A DNA stretch of 64,000 nt from the NCBI RefSeq assembly GCF_023065955.2, contig NW_026622985.1, positions 77,427,931 through 77,491,930 of the forward strand. Reading direction: 5' to 3'. The DNA is from Ursus arctos. Taxonomy: Eukaryota; Chordata; Mammalia; Carnivora; Ursidae. This document shows positions 35,470 through 45,058 of this stretch, in pieces. The translations under genes and the position numbers were made by a program. Positions within the stretch are counted from its first letter, which is position 1. Every line of letters starts with the position of its first letter. The notes below the pieces were generated by a model. The model was not told where the DNA came from. It worked only from the letters and a program-made list of their open reading frames with translations, and ran no database searches.

Positions 35470-36029
35470 CCTGGTTCTTTTTGGTGAATACCTGGGAGTG
35501 AAATTATTTGGCCAAATATAAAGGTATGCTTCACTTTATAAGAAGCTGTCCAACAGTTTTACAAAGTGACTGCACCATTTTACATTTCCATCAGGAAGAT
35601 GAATGTTGTGCTTGCTCCACTTGGTATTACTCATTTTTAAATTACAGCCATTCAGGTAGATGTGTAGTGTCTTTCCTTCTCATTTTTTTTACTTGTAACT
35701 TTCAAGAGAAAGAGCAGAAGTTATTAATTTGGGAAAGTCCAATTTGTGACGTTTTCTTTGATGTGATTTTTGTGTTCTGTGATAACTAATCTTGACTTAA
35801 AGGAGGTGAAAATTTTTTCCTATATTTTCTTCTTGGAGATTTATATCTTTAATTTTTACATTCAAACCTACATTAAATTACATTAAACATTTCTTGCTGA
35901 ATCTTGTAAATAGGGAGAGGTAAGGACTGAACTTCACTTTTATTAAAAAGACTATCCATTCCTGTTGACTTCAATTGACCAGATATGTGTGAATCTACAT
36001 CTTGATTCTGTTCTGTTTTACCCCAGTAA
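35470..36029 (-). mobile_element. Older LINE-1, minus strand, 3' half of a split element
   Basis: 'GAATACCTGGGAGTGAAATTATTTGGCC...AAGAAGCTGTCCAACAGTTTTACAAAGTGACTGCACCATTTTACATT' is reversed old L1 ORF2. It runs up to 'GTTTTACCCCAGTAACACAATGTCTT', where the younger L1 interrupts. The text resumes at 41996 with 'GATTACTGTAGATATATAGTAAATCTTGAAATC', exactly the continuation expected in L1 ORF2. Confidence 0.85.
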
Positions 36030-36040
36030 CACAATGTCTT
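36030..36040. repeat. Left target-site duplication of the full-length L1
   Basis: CACAATGTCTT, identical to 41985-41995. The last T residues run into the poly(T) of the L1 tail. Confidence 0.9.
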
Positions 36041-36048
36041 TTTTTTTT

Positions 36049-36330
36049 CATTTTAATGTTTTTTTATTATATTATGTTAGTCACCATACAGTACATCCCC
36101 GGTTTCTGATGTAAAGTTAGATGATTCATTAGTTGCGTATAACACCCAGTGCACCATGCAATACGTGCCCTCCTTACTACCCATCGCCGGTCTATCCCAT
36201 TCCCCCACCCCCCTCCCCTCTGAGGCCCTCAGTTTGTTTCTCATAGTCCATAGTCTCTCATGTTTCATTCCCCCTTCTGATTACCCCCCCTTTCTTTATC
36301 CCTTTCTTCCCCTACTGATCTTCCTAGTTC
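36049..36330 (-). other. L1 3' UTR
   Basis: It lies between the ORF2 stop and the poly(A) tail and is nearly identical to 44180-44455. It includes a C-rich tract on the plus strand (36204-36219, CCCCCACCCCCCTCCC), which is the G-rich motif typical of L1 3' UTRs on the sense strand and a potential G-quadruplex. Confidence 0.85.
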
Positions 36331-39300
36331 TTATGTTCCATAGATGAGAGAAATCATATGATAATTGTCTTTCTCTGCTTGACTTATTTCACTTAGCATT
36401 ATCTCCTCCAGTGCCATCCATGTTGCAGCAAATGTTGAGAACTCATTCTTTCTGAGAGCTGAGTAATATTCCATTGTATATGTGGACCACAGCTTCTTAA
36501 TCCAGTCATCTGTTGAAGGGCATCTCGTTTCCTTCCACGATTTGGCTATTGACAATGCTGCTATGAACATTGGGGTGCATATGGCCCTTCTCTTCACTAT
36601 GTCTGTATCTTTGGGATAAATACCCAGTAGTACAATGGCTGGGTCATAGGGTAGCTCAATTTTTAACTTTTTAAGGGACCTCCACACTGTTTTCCAGAGT
36701 GGCTGTACCAACTTGCATTCCCACCAACAATGTAGGAGGGATCCCCTTTCTACACATCCTCTCCAACAATTGTTGTTTCTTGCCTTGTCAATTTTTGCCA
36801 TTCTAACTGGCATAAGGTGGTATCTTAGTGTGGTTTTGATTTGAATTTCCCTGATGGCTAATGATGTTGAACATTTTTTCATGTGTCTGTTAGCCATTTG
36901 TATGTCATCATTGGAAAAGTGTCTGTTCATATATTCTGCCCATTTTATGATTTATTTGTTTCTTGCGTATTGAGTTTGAGAAGTTCTTTGTAGATCTTGG
37001 ATACCACTCTTTTATCTGTAGCATCATTTGCAAATATATTCTCCCATTCCGTGGGCTGCCTCTTAGTTTTTTTTGACTCTTTCCTTGGCTGTGCAGAAGC
37101 TTTTTATCTTGATGAAGCCCCACAGGTTCATTTTGTCTTTTGTTTCTCTTGCCTTTGGAGATGTGTCATGAAAAAGGTTGCTTTGGCTGATGTCGTAGAG
37201 GTTGCTGCCTATGTTCTCCTCTAGGATTTTGATGGATTCCTGTCTCACATCGAAGTCTTTCATACATTTGGAGTTTATTTTTGTCTATGGTGTGAAAGAA
37301 TGGTCAAGTTTCATTCTTTTGCATGTAGTTGTCCAATTTTACCAGCACCATTTATTGAAGAGACTGTGTTTTTTCCACCGGATGTTTTTTCCTGCTTTAT
37401 CAAAGATCAGTTGCCCAAAGAGCCGAGGGTCCATTTCTGGGTTCTCTATTCTGTTCCATTGGTCTATGTATCTGTTTTTGTGCCAGTACCATGCTGTCTT
37501 TGTGATCACAGCTTTGTAGTAGAGTTCGAAATCCGGCATTGTAATGTCCCCAGCTTTGTTTTTCCTTTTCAACAGTTTCTTGGAGATTCGGGGCCTTTTC
37601 TGGTTCCATACAAATTTAAGGACTATTTGTTCCAGTTCTTTGAAAAATGTCATCGGTATTTTGATTGGGATAGCATTGAAAGTGTAGATTGCTCTGGGTA
37701 GCATGGACATTTTAACTATGTTAATTCTTCTGATCCATTAGCATAGAATATTTTTCCATCTTTTTGTGTCTTCCTCAGTGTCCTTCAAGAGTGTTTTAGA
37801 GTTTCTAGAATATAGATCCTTTACGACTCTGGTTAAGTTAATTCCAAGGTAACGTATGGTTTTTGGTGCTATTGTAAATGGGATGGATTCCCTAATTTCT
37901 CTTTCTTCAGTCTCATTATTCGTGTTTAGAAATGCATCTGATTTCTGAGCATCGATTTTGTATCCCACGACATTACTCAATTGCTCTATAACTTCTAATA
38001 GTTTGGGAGTGGATTCTTTTGGGTTTTCCATATAGAGTATCATGTCATCTGCAAAGAGAGACATTTTGACTTCTTCTTTGCTGATTTGGATACCTTTTAT
38101 CCCTTTGTTGTCTGATTGCTGTGGCAAGGACTTCTAGTACTATGTTCAGTAATAGTGGCAAGAGTGGGCATCCTTGTCGTGTTCCTGATCTTAAGGGAAA
38201 GGCTTCCAGCTTTTCCCCATTAGAATAATATTTGCTGTAGGCTTTTCATAGATGGCTTTTATGAGATTGAGAAATGTACCCTCTATTCCTACACTCTGAA
38301 TGGTTTTAAGCAGGAAAGGATGCTGTCTTTTGTCAGATGCTTTTTCTGCATCAATTGAGAGGATCATATGGTTCCTGAGTCTTTTCTTCTTGATATGATG
38401 TATCACGCTGATTGATTTGCGAATGTTGAACCACGCTTGCATCCCAGGGATGAATCCCACTTGGTCATGATGGATAATCCTTTTAATGTACTGTTGGATT
38501 CTATTAGCCAGGATCTTGTTGAGGATTTTGGCGTCCATATTCATTAGGGAAATCGGTCTGTAATTCTCCTTTTTGATGGGGTCTTTGCCTGGTTTGGGGA
38601 TCAAGGTAATATTGGCCTCATAGAATGAGTTTGGTAGCTTTCCTTCTGTTTCTATTTTTTGAAATAGCTTTAGGAGAATAGGTATTATTTCTTCTTTGAA
38701 TGTTTGGTAGAATTCCCCAGGAAAACCGTCCGGGCCTGGAGTTTTGTTTTTTGGAAGGTTGTTTATCACTGACTCAATCTCTTCATAATTGATTGGCCTG
38801 TTTAAAAAATCAATTTCTTCCTGTTTCAGTCTTGGTAGTTTATAGCTTTCCAGGAAGGCCTCCATCTCTTCCAGATTGCTTAATTTATTGGCATATAGCT
38901 GTTGATAAAAGTTTCTAATAATCCTTCCAATTTCATTGGTGTTGGTCGTGACCTCTCCTTTTTCATTCATAATTTTATTAATTTGGGTCCTTTCTCTATT
39001 CTTTTGGATAAGTCTTGCCAGCGGTTTGTCAATTTTATTGATTCTCTCAAAGAACCAGCTTCTAGTTCTATTGATCTGCTCTACTGTACTTCTGGTTTAT
39101 AATTCATTGATTTCTGCTCTAACCTTTGTCAACTGCTTCCTCATGCATGGATTAGGCCTGTCCCTCTGTTGCTGTTCCAGCTTCTTGAGGTGAGAATATA
39201 AAAACTGCATTTTAGATTTTTCTATTCTTTTGAGTGAGGCTTGGATGGCTATGTATTTCCCCCTTAGGACTGCCTTTGCAGCATCCCATAGGTTTTGGAC

Positions 39301-40135
39301 CATTGTGTTTTCATTCTCGTTGGTCTCCATAAATTGTTTAAATTGATTTTTGATTTCCTGGTTTATCTAGTCATTCCTGAGCAGGATGGTTCTTAGTCTC
39401 CAAGTGTTTGAGTTTCTTCCAAATTTTTCCTTGTGGTTGAGTTCCAATTTCAGAGCGTTGTGGTCTGAGAATATGCAGGGAATAATTTCAGTCTTTTGGT
39501 ATTGGTTGAGACCTGTTTTGTGTCCCAGAACATAGTCTATTCTTGAGAATGTTCCATGAATAGAATGAGTATTCTTTGGATCTGGGGTGTAGTGTTCTAT
39601 ATATATCTATGAGGTCCAACTCATCGAGTATGGCATTCAAAGCTCTTGTTTCTGTGTTGGTTTTCTGCTCTGGTGCTCTGTCTATTGCTGATAGTGGAGT
39701 GTTGAGGTCCCCTACTATTAACGTATTTTTATCTATATGTCTCTTTATTGTGGTTAAGAGTTGGCTTGTGTATCTTGCTGCTCCCCTGGTGGGGTCATAT
39801 ATATTTATAATTGTCATATCCACTTGTTGGATACATCCTTTAAGAAAAATGTAGTGCCCTTCTGTGTCTCTAACTATAGTCTTTAGTTTAAAATCCAATC
39901 TATCTGATATGAGAATTGCTACCCCAGCTTTCTTTTGAGGTCCATTGGCGTGAAAGATGAAATTCCATCCCTTTACTCTCAGTCTGGATGTATCTTTAGG
40001 TTCAAAATGAGTCTTTTGTAGACAGCAAATGGATGGGTCATGTCTTTTTATCCAATCTGCAGCCCTGTGGCGTATTATGGGAGCATTTAGGCCATTTACA
40101 TTGAGACTAATTATTGAGAGATATGATTTTAATGA
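36331..40135 (-). pseudogene. LINE-1 ORF2 (endonuclease-reverse transcriptase), disrupted
   Basis: ORF2 of about 1,270 codons survives as open blocks in different frames. The N-terminal endonuclease begins with LNVNGLNAP near 40100. Its catalytic glutamate in the CLQETH motif reads CLQKTH, so Glu is replaced by Lys (codon at 40013-40015). GDLNTPLS (about 39720) and SDHN (39456-39473) still carry the Asp, Asn and His positions. Reverse-transcriptase block 38191-38970 has [10 protein letters not shown] where the family has SIDAEKAFDK. The catalytic box reads LFADDM in block 37738-38127. The cysteine-rich C-terminal region and end (..SLIYGT) lie in 36331-36930. Several frameshifts between blocks prevent a full product, so it is a dead copy. 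In life it would nick target DNA and copy its RNA at the nick. Confidence 0.93.
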
Positions 40136-40212
40136 TGCATGTTGTCAGTAAAGTTTTTGTTTCTACAAATTGTGACTTTCTGTTCTGTATCTCTCTTGGG
40201 GCCTTTTTACTT

Positions 40213-41112
40213 TTATAGAACCCACCATAATATCTCCTTTAGGGCCGGTTTCGTGGTTACGAAATTGGTCAATGACTGGCGATTCTGGAAGGTCTTTATT
40301 TCTACATCAATTCTGAATGACAGCCTTGCTGAATAAAGGATCCTTGGCACATGTTTTTCACTAAAAGAGCTTTAAAAATGCTCCCCCAACCCTTTCTCTC
40401 ATTCCAGATCTGTATAGATAGGTCTGACGTAATTCTGATACCTTTGCCATGGTACGTGAGAAATTTCTTTGCCCTGCCCGCTTTCAATACTGTACCCTTG
40501 GATCTAATATTTTCGAAATGCACTATGACGTGATGTGGTGTAGGTTTGTCGTGGTTGAGCTTGGGAGGGGTCCTCTCTGCCTCTTGGACATGAATGTTTG
40601 TTTCCCTTGCTAGATTAGGGAAGTTTTCAGCTACAATTTGTTCAAATATCTCTTCTAGACCTCTGTTTTTCTCCACCCCCTCGGGGATGCCGATGATTCT
40701 GACATTGGAACGTTTCATTGAGTCAGTAATCTCCTGTAACCTACATTCCTGAGCATGGATTTCTTTGAGTCCAGATTCTGTTTTAGCTTTTTCTTCTACT
40801 AACCCATCCTCCAATTCGCTGATATGTCCTTCTGCCTCATTCACCCTGTCCTCAGAGCCTCTAGTTTTGACTGCATTTGGCTCGTAGAATTTTTAATTTC
40901 TGCCAGATTTGCTCTCATTTCCGCCCTTGGAGATTCTATATTCTCATTAACATTTTCATTAATACTTTTTTCAGTCTACACATCATCTTGACCATTGTTA
41001 CTCTGAATTCCATTTCTGATAATTTGGTTATATCCATATCCATTAGTTCTGTGGCAGAGGCCACAGACCCATTGTCTTTTCTTTGCTGGGGGGGACTTCT
41101 CCTTCTCGTCAT
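40213..41112 (-). pseudogene. LINE-1 ORF1 (RNA-binding chaperone), disrupted
   Basis: The start codon (41110-41112) gives MTRRRSPPQQR, a basic N-terminus typical of carnivore L1 ORF1. At least two frameshifts follow within the coiled-coil region (about 40850-41000). Block 40302-40844 holds the RRM-like and C-terminal domains: NVRIIGIPEG, then NFPNLARE, then KFLTYHGKGIRITSD. A further frameshift near 40320-40370 moves the C-terminus into another frame that ends at 40213-40215. The expected length is about 300 codons. The protein would coat L1 RNA as a trimer; this copy cannot make it. Confidence 0.9.
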
Positions 41113-41984
41113 TCTGATGAGGAGAGGTTGCGGGGTTGTCCAGAGCCCAAATTATTGACCGGGACCCAGGCCGTGCGCCCTTGTTTTATAGGGATCTTAG
41201 GGATGTGGGCTTCTTGATTTTTCAGCCTGCCTTCTGGGGGAGGGGCCTGCCGCGCAGATACTCAGGCAACCCTGTTTGGGTAGAGTCTCTGTGTCCCCTG
41301 CGAGGGGGGATGGGGATGGGCACACTGTGAGCCGGTATTTCCAGGCTTTTGTTCTCTGGTGGCTTTCCCTGGCGGTTTGCTGTGCCTCTTCTGAGAGGAG
41401 CAGCAGTGGCTGAATCTCAGCCTCTGTCTCAGAACAGAGGGATCGCGGACTGTTCTCCACTGATGTTCTGGCCACTTTAACTCTGTTACTGTTGGTGCTG
41501 CTCAACCCTGCAGCGTCCCGGGATGTGCGCCCCACACCCGGCATCCCAGCCCTCACTTCCAGGGCCGGCGCGTCTCTGTCCTTTGTGTTTCTAACACCGC
41601 CAGCCGCCCCCGTGCTCCGAAGCTCCGGCCCTCAGTCTGGTCGCCCACATTCCTGGCTCACGGTCTCAGTCTGCTGTCTCACGGGTGCCCTTCCGCAAGC
41701 CCACCCACTCCCCCGTGCAGGTGGCTACAGCTTCCCGGCACCCGAACGCGGCGGCTCCCTCCGCCTTCCGTTTATCTTCCGATATCTGTGTGTGGCTTCA
41801 CGGCTCCCCGCTTCGTACCTCAATACTCAGTGCTGGAGATGTTCATTTGTAGAGATCCAGATGTATCTTCCTGCGTCTCAGGCTGATTCCGTGGATGTTC
41901 AGGCTGGTCTGGTACCTATCCAGCTCGACTCGGGACCGGCTGAAAAAGGGGACCCTTACTCCTCCGCCATCTTAACTCCCGTTC
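41113..41984 (-). promoter_or_regulatory. LINE-1 5' UTR with internal promoter
   Basis: An 870-base segment, clearly richer in G, C and CpG than anything else in the window (41500-41950 holds many CG dinucleotides). It begins with the minus-strand GTTAAGATGGCGG, a YY1-type site that in L1 5' UTRs positions transcription start. Known L1 5' UTRs carry sense and antisense promoter activity. Activity of this copy is inferred, not seen. A 181-codon plus-strand open frame (41492-42037) over it is probably incidental to its GC content. Confidence 0.8.
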
Positions 41985-41995
41985 CACAATGTCTT
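41985..41995. repeat. Right target-site duplication of the full-length L1
   Basis: CACAATGTCTT, an exact copy of 36030-36040. Removing the L1 and one copy restores a continuous older L1 sequence. Confidence 0.92.
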
Positions 41996-42530
41996 GATTA
42001 CTGTAGATATATAGTAAATCTTGAAATCCAACTTTGATCTTTTAAAAAATTGTTCTAAGTTTATGGAATTTCTGTATTATTTTGGGATTATCTTATTGAT
42101 TTCTGCGAAAAAATGCCTACTGGGATTTTGACTGGGGTAGAATTATAGATCAATTTGTAGACAGTTGACTTTTTAAGAGCAAAGAGTCTCTCAATTCCTT
42201 AAATTGTATATGTCTGTTCATTTATTTGGGTATTCTTTAAATATTCTGAGTAGTGCTCATACCACATACTACACCACATATTTTGTTTAAATTATCCCTA
42301 TGAATCTCATATTTAATGTAATTATAAGTGATATACTTTTAATTTCATTTTTGTCTATTGTTAACATAGAAGTGTAATTTATTTTTTTCATTGATCTTGT
42401 ACCTGAGACTTTGCTAAATTAATGTATAAGTTTAAATAATTTTTTGTAGATTTGTTAGTCTTTTCTACATACAGAATGATGTTTTTTTTTTTAATTTCAA
42501 AAAAAAAAGAAAAGAAATTACTATAAGGTT
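41996..42530 (-). mobile_element. Older LINE-1, minus strand, 5' half of the split element
   Basis: It continues the reversed ORF2 of the element at 35470-36029: 'GATTACTGTAGATATATAGTAAATCTTGAAATC', 'GCCTACTGGGATTTTGACTGGGG', 'GATCTTGTACCTGAGACTTTGCTAAATT', 'CTACATACAGAATGATG'. It is much more diverged than the L1 nested in it. Confidence 0.82.
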
Positions 42531-43806
42531 TTTAACTTAAGCATCTGGATAGATGATGCTTCATTTTAGCAACTTGAGGAATTTTGAGGTGAAGCTGATT
42601 GAGAGCAGTGGAAAACAACTATTTGTTTTGACTGTGTTAAAGTTGAATGCATATTTGTTATACAATTACAGATTCCAAATATATATGTGTATGTAAGTGT
42701 ATGTGTGCATGTGTGTGGGTATTTGTTTCCAGTAAATACCAAAAATATGCTGAACTGGGTGTCCTCTAACACCCAACCTGAAAAGAATTTCTGCCAGTAT
42801 TCTGATGAGGACAGAAAAGGTCATATTATAGCATTTGGCCTGTGAGTACAGTTTTCAAGTTTGAGCACTGTGACATCACTAAGCCTTAATTTAAGATGGT
42901 TACAGAGCTCTGTATGGGTTTCAGAGGCTTAGTTGTGTTTAATGACTGTAAGAATAGGCACTTTTTGGCATTTGTTTGGCCAGTGGAAGCATGAGAACAT
43001 GTTCTTCTTTGCCTACCAGAGGGGAGACTGTGTTTGACTGGTCCGTTGTGCAGTCTCTTCAGGAGTATGATCAGAAACCACTGTGGCCAACGAAAATCTA
43101 CCTGTTTCAAATAAATGAAAACTGCAGAGCATATTCAGCCAGTAAAGTGGTGACTTCCAGGTATTTTATACCAAAAAATAACTTCATACAAGAAATTGGA
43201 AGCTGAAAAAGTTGGAACTATAGGCAGAAAGAGGGTCAGGGAAGCCACTATAGTATTCTTTAAAACAGGAAGTGCAGAAATAATCAGAAGTTGCTACCAA
43301 TGATACCAGGTGCCTACAGTACCAAGTAAGTGACATATAACAGGACTTTCTGAACCTGGTGGCAAGAGTTCTCCTTGGTTACCCACAAAAGCCTGTGTCC
43401 TGCTCACTTCTGTGGCATAAGCAATACTGACTTCTGCTTCCCTTCTCCTTTCCAAATATCAGTGTGTCTGTTTTGGCAAAATCTAAGCTGGAACTCTAAT
43501 TTGGGGAATGATGGGTATGGAGAAAAGCACAAAAAAATTGGGGTAAACATAATATACAGTATGTAACGTGCTCACTGGTATGACCAAGACCATATTCTGG
43601 AAGAGTGAAAACCCTTTCTTCCTTCACAGACATTGTATTTTAGTGGGAGATTATCTATAGGCAATAAACTTACTAACAAATTCATATGAAATATTATGCC
43701 AGGCAAAGGTAAGTGCTATAAACAACATAGTGCAAGATAAAGAATGAAAGATCGATGGACTGGGGGTGAATATGTGCTTTATTAGTTAAGGTATCAGAGA
43801 AGATAC
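42531..43806 (+). other. Possible LTR-retrotransposon interior, or unique DNA with an exon-like segment
   Basis: No gene is recognised. The segment lies directly upstream of, and in line with, the LTR at 43807, and 43370-43530 reads like decayed repeat interior. Inside it, 43020-43160 is open in one frame between a TTCTTCTTTGCCTACCAG acceptor-like site and a TTCCAG|GTATTT donor-like site (phase 2/2, with the frame running on beyond both ends). The repeat context lowers the chance that this is an exon. Confidence 0.35.
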
Positions 43807-44160
43807 CTTTGATTTGGTGGCTGCTTATAAACTGATGTATTCCCCCAAAATTCATTGGAAGCTAACCCCCAATGTGGTGATACCAGGAAGTGGGCCTTTG
43901 GGAAGTGGTAGGTCTTTCAGATAAAGCCCTCATAAATAGGATTAGAGCCCCTATGGAAGAAACCCCTTAGAGTTCCCTTTTACACGAGGACAGACTACAT
44001 TAGTGAACCAGGAAGCAGGTTCTCAGCAGATAGCACGTCTGGAGGTGCCTTGATTTGGGGCTTTTAGTCTTTAGAACAGAGAAAATAAATTTCTATTACT
44101 TGCAAGACACTCAGTCCATAGACCGAGTATTTTGTTATAGCAGCCCAAATGGACTAAAAC
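43807..44160 (+). mobile_element. Solo LTR of ERVL-MaLR type, plus strand
   Basis: It has the familiar MaLR-type order: 'CCCCCAAAATTCATTGGAAGCTAACCCCCAATGTGGTGATACCAGGAAGTGGGCCTTTGGGAAG', 'GCCTTGATTTGGGGCTTTTAG', 'GAGAAAATAAATTTCTATTACTTGCAAGACACTCAGTC', 'GTATTTTGTTATAGCAGCCCAAATGGACTAAAACA'. No coding interior is recognised with confidence. Confidence 0.8.
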
Positions 44161-44167
44161 AGTGACT

Positions 44168-44700
44168 TTTTTTTTTTATAATGATTTTTTATTATATTAT
44201 GTTAGTCACCATACAGTACATCCCCGGTTTCCGATGTAAGGCTCGATGATTCATTAGTTGTGTATAACACCCAGTGCACCATGCAATACGTGCCCTCCTT
44301 ACTACCCATCACCAGTCTATCCCATTCCCCCACCCCCCTCCCCTCTGAGGCCCTCAGTTTGTTTCTCATAGTCCATAGTCTCTCATGTTTCATTCCCCCT
44401 TCTGATTACCCCCCCTTTCTTTATCCGTTTCTTCCCCTACTGATCATCCTAGTTCTTATGTTCCATAGATGAGAGAAATCATATGATAGTTGTCTTTCTG
44501 TGCTTGACTTATTTCACTTAGCATTATCTCCTCCAGTGCCGTCCATGTTGTAGCAAATGTTGAGAACTCATTCTTTCTGATAGCTGAGTAATATTCCATT
44601 GTATATATGGACCACAACTTCTTAATCCAGTCATCTGTTGAAGGGCATCTCAGCTCCTTCCACGATTTAGCTATTGTGGACATTGCTGTTATGAACATTG
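44168..44700 (-). mobile_element. 5'-truncated LINE-1, minus strand, same family as the full-length copy
   Basis: The T-run at 44168-44178 is the reversed poly(A). The 3' UTR and the last 80 or so codons of ORF2 (..[20 protein letters not shown]..) are nearly identical to 36049-36580, differing by scattered and often CpG-type changes. The left edge abuts the LTR at 44160. The 5' junction is near 44700. Confidence 0.93.
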
Positions 44701-44833
44701 GTGATGTTTTAAATGTGTTGCAAATATTTTCTCCCAATCTGCTGTTTTTCTTTGAACTTTGTTTATCATGAGCTTTTATGTAAATATTATCATTTGATAA
44801 TGTCTAACAAACGAGTTTTTGTAGATATATTTT
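44701..44833 (-). mobile_element. Older LINE-1 ORF2 scrap, minus strand
   Basis: 'GTGTTGCAAATATTTTCTCCCAATCTGCTGTTTTTCTTTGAACTTTG' is reversed, diverged L1 ORF2 from a different position. It is either the pre-existing target of the younger L1 or its rearranged 5' part. Confidence 0.6.
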
Positions 44834-44850
44834 AAAGAATTTATATGCCT

Positions 44851-45043
44851 TGGGGCACCTGGGTGGCTTAATCTGTTAAGCGTCCTGCTCTTGGTTTTGG
44901 CTCAGGTGATAGTCTTAGGGTCTTGGGATGGAGCCCCGTGTCTCCCCAGCGGGGAGTCTGCTAGAGATTATCTCCCTCTCCCCTTTCCTCTGCTCCACCC
45001 CCTGCTCTCTCTCTCTCAAATAAATAAAACCTTTAAAAAAAAA
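44851..45043 (+). mobile_element. CAN-SINE, plus strand, older sub-type
   Basis: It has head GGGGCACCTGGGTGGCTTAATC with a diverged B-box region, CT-rich body and A-rich tail. Flanking AAAGAATTTATATGC (44834-44848) and AAAGAATTTAGGTGC (45044-45058) differ at two bases. Confidence 0.94.
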
Positions 45044-45058
45044 AAAGAATTTAGGTGC

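Larger units (their letters stand above)
36041..41984 (-). mobile_element. Structurally full-length LINE-1, minus strand (about 5.9 kb)
   Basis: All landmarks are present on the minus strand: a 5' terminus at 41984 reading GGGAGTTAAGATGGCGGAGG (the canonical L1 start with a YY1-type AAGATGG site), a GC-rich 5' UTR to about 41113, a decayed ORF1 (41112-40213), a decayed ORF2 (about 40135-36331), a 290-base 3' UTR and a poly(A) tail (T-run at 36041-36048). An exact 11-base duplication flanks it. Frameshifts and stops in both ORFs make it non-autonomous. Its closeness to the copy at 44168 suggests a young or mid-age carnivore L1 family. Full-length structure is uncommon because most L1 insertions are 5'-truncated. 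Confidence 0.95.

Noticed and set aside
36041..41984. Possibility that the full-length L1 is still active
   Set aside because: ORF1 and ORF2 both carry several frameshifts, and the endonuclease catalytic Glu is replaced by Lys.
41197..42037. Open frames of 119 and 181 codons in the GC-rich segment
   Set aside because: They lie in the L1 5' UTR, where high GC content lowers stop frequency. They lack a known domain, and the plus-strand one runs out of the element through the target-site duplication.
42976..43206. 76-codon open frame taken as a conserved gene
   Set aside because: It may belong to decayed LTR-element interior. I kept it only as a low-confidence exon-like finding because no protein family is recognised.
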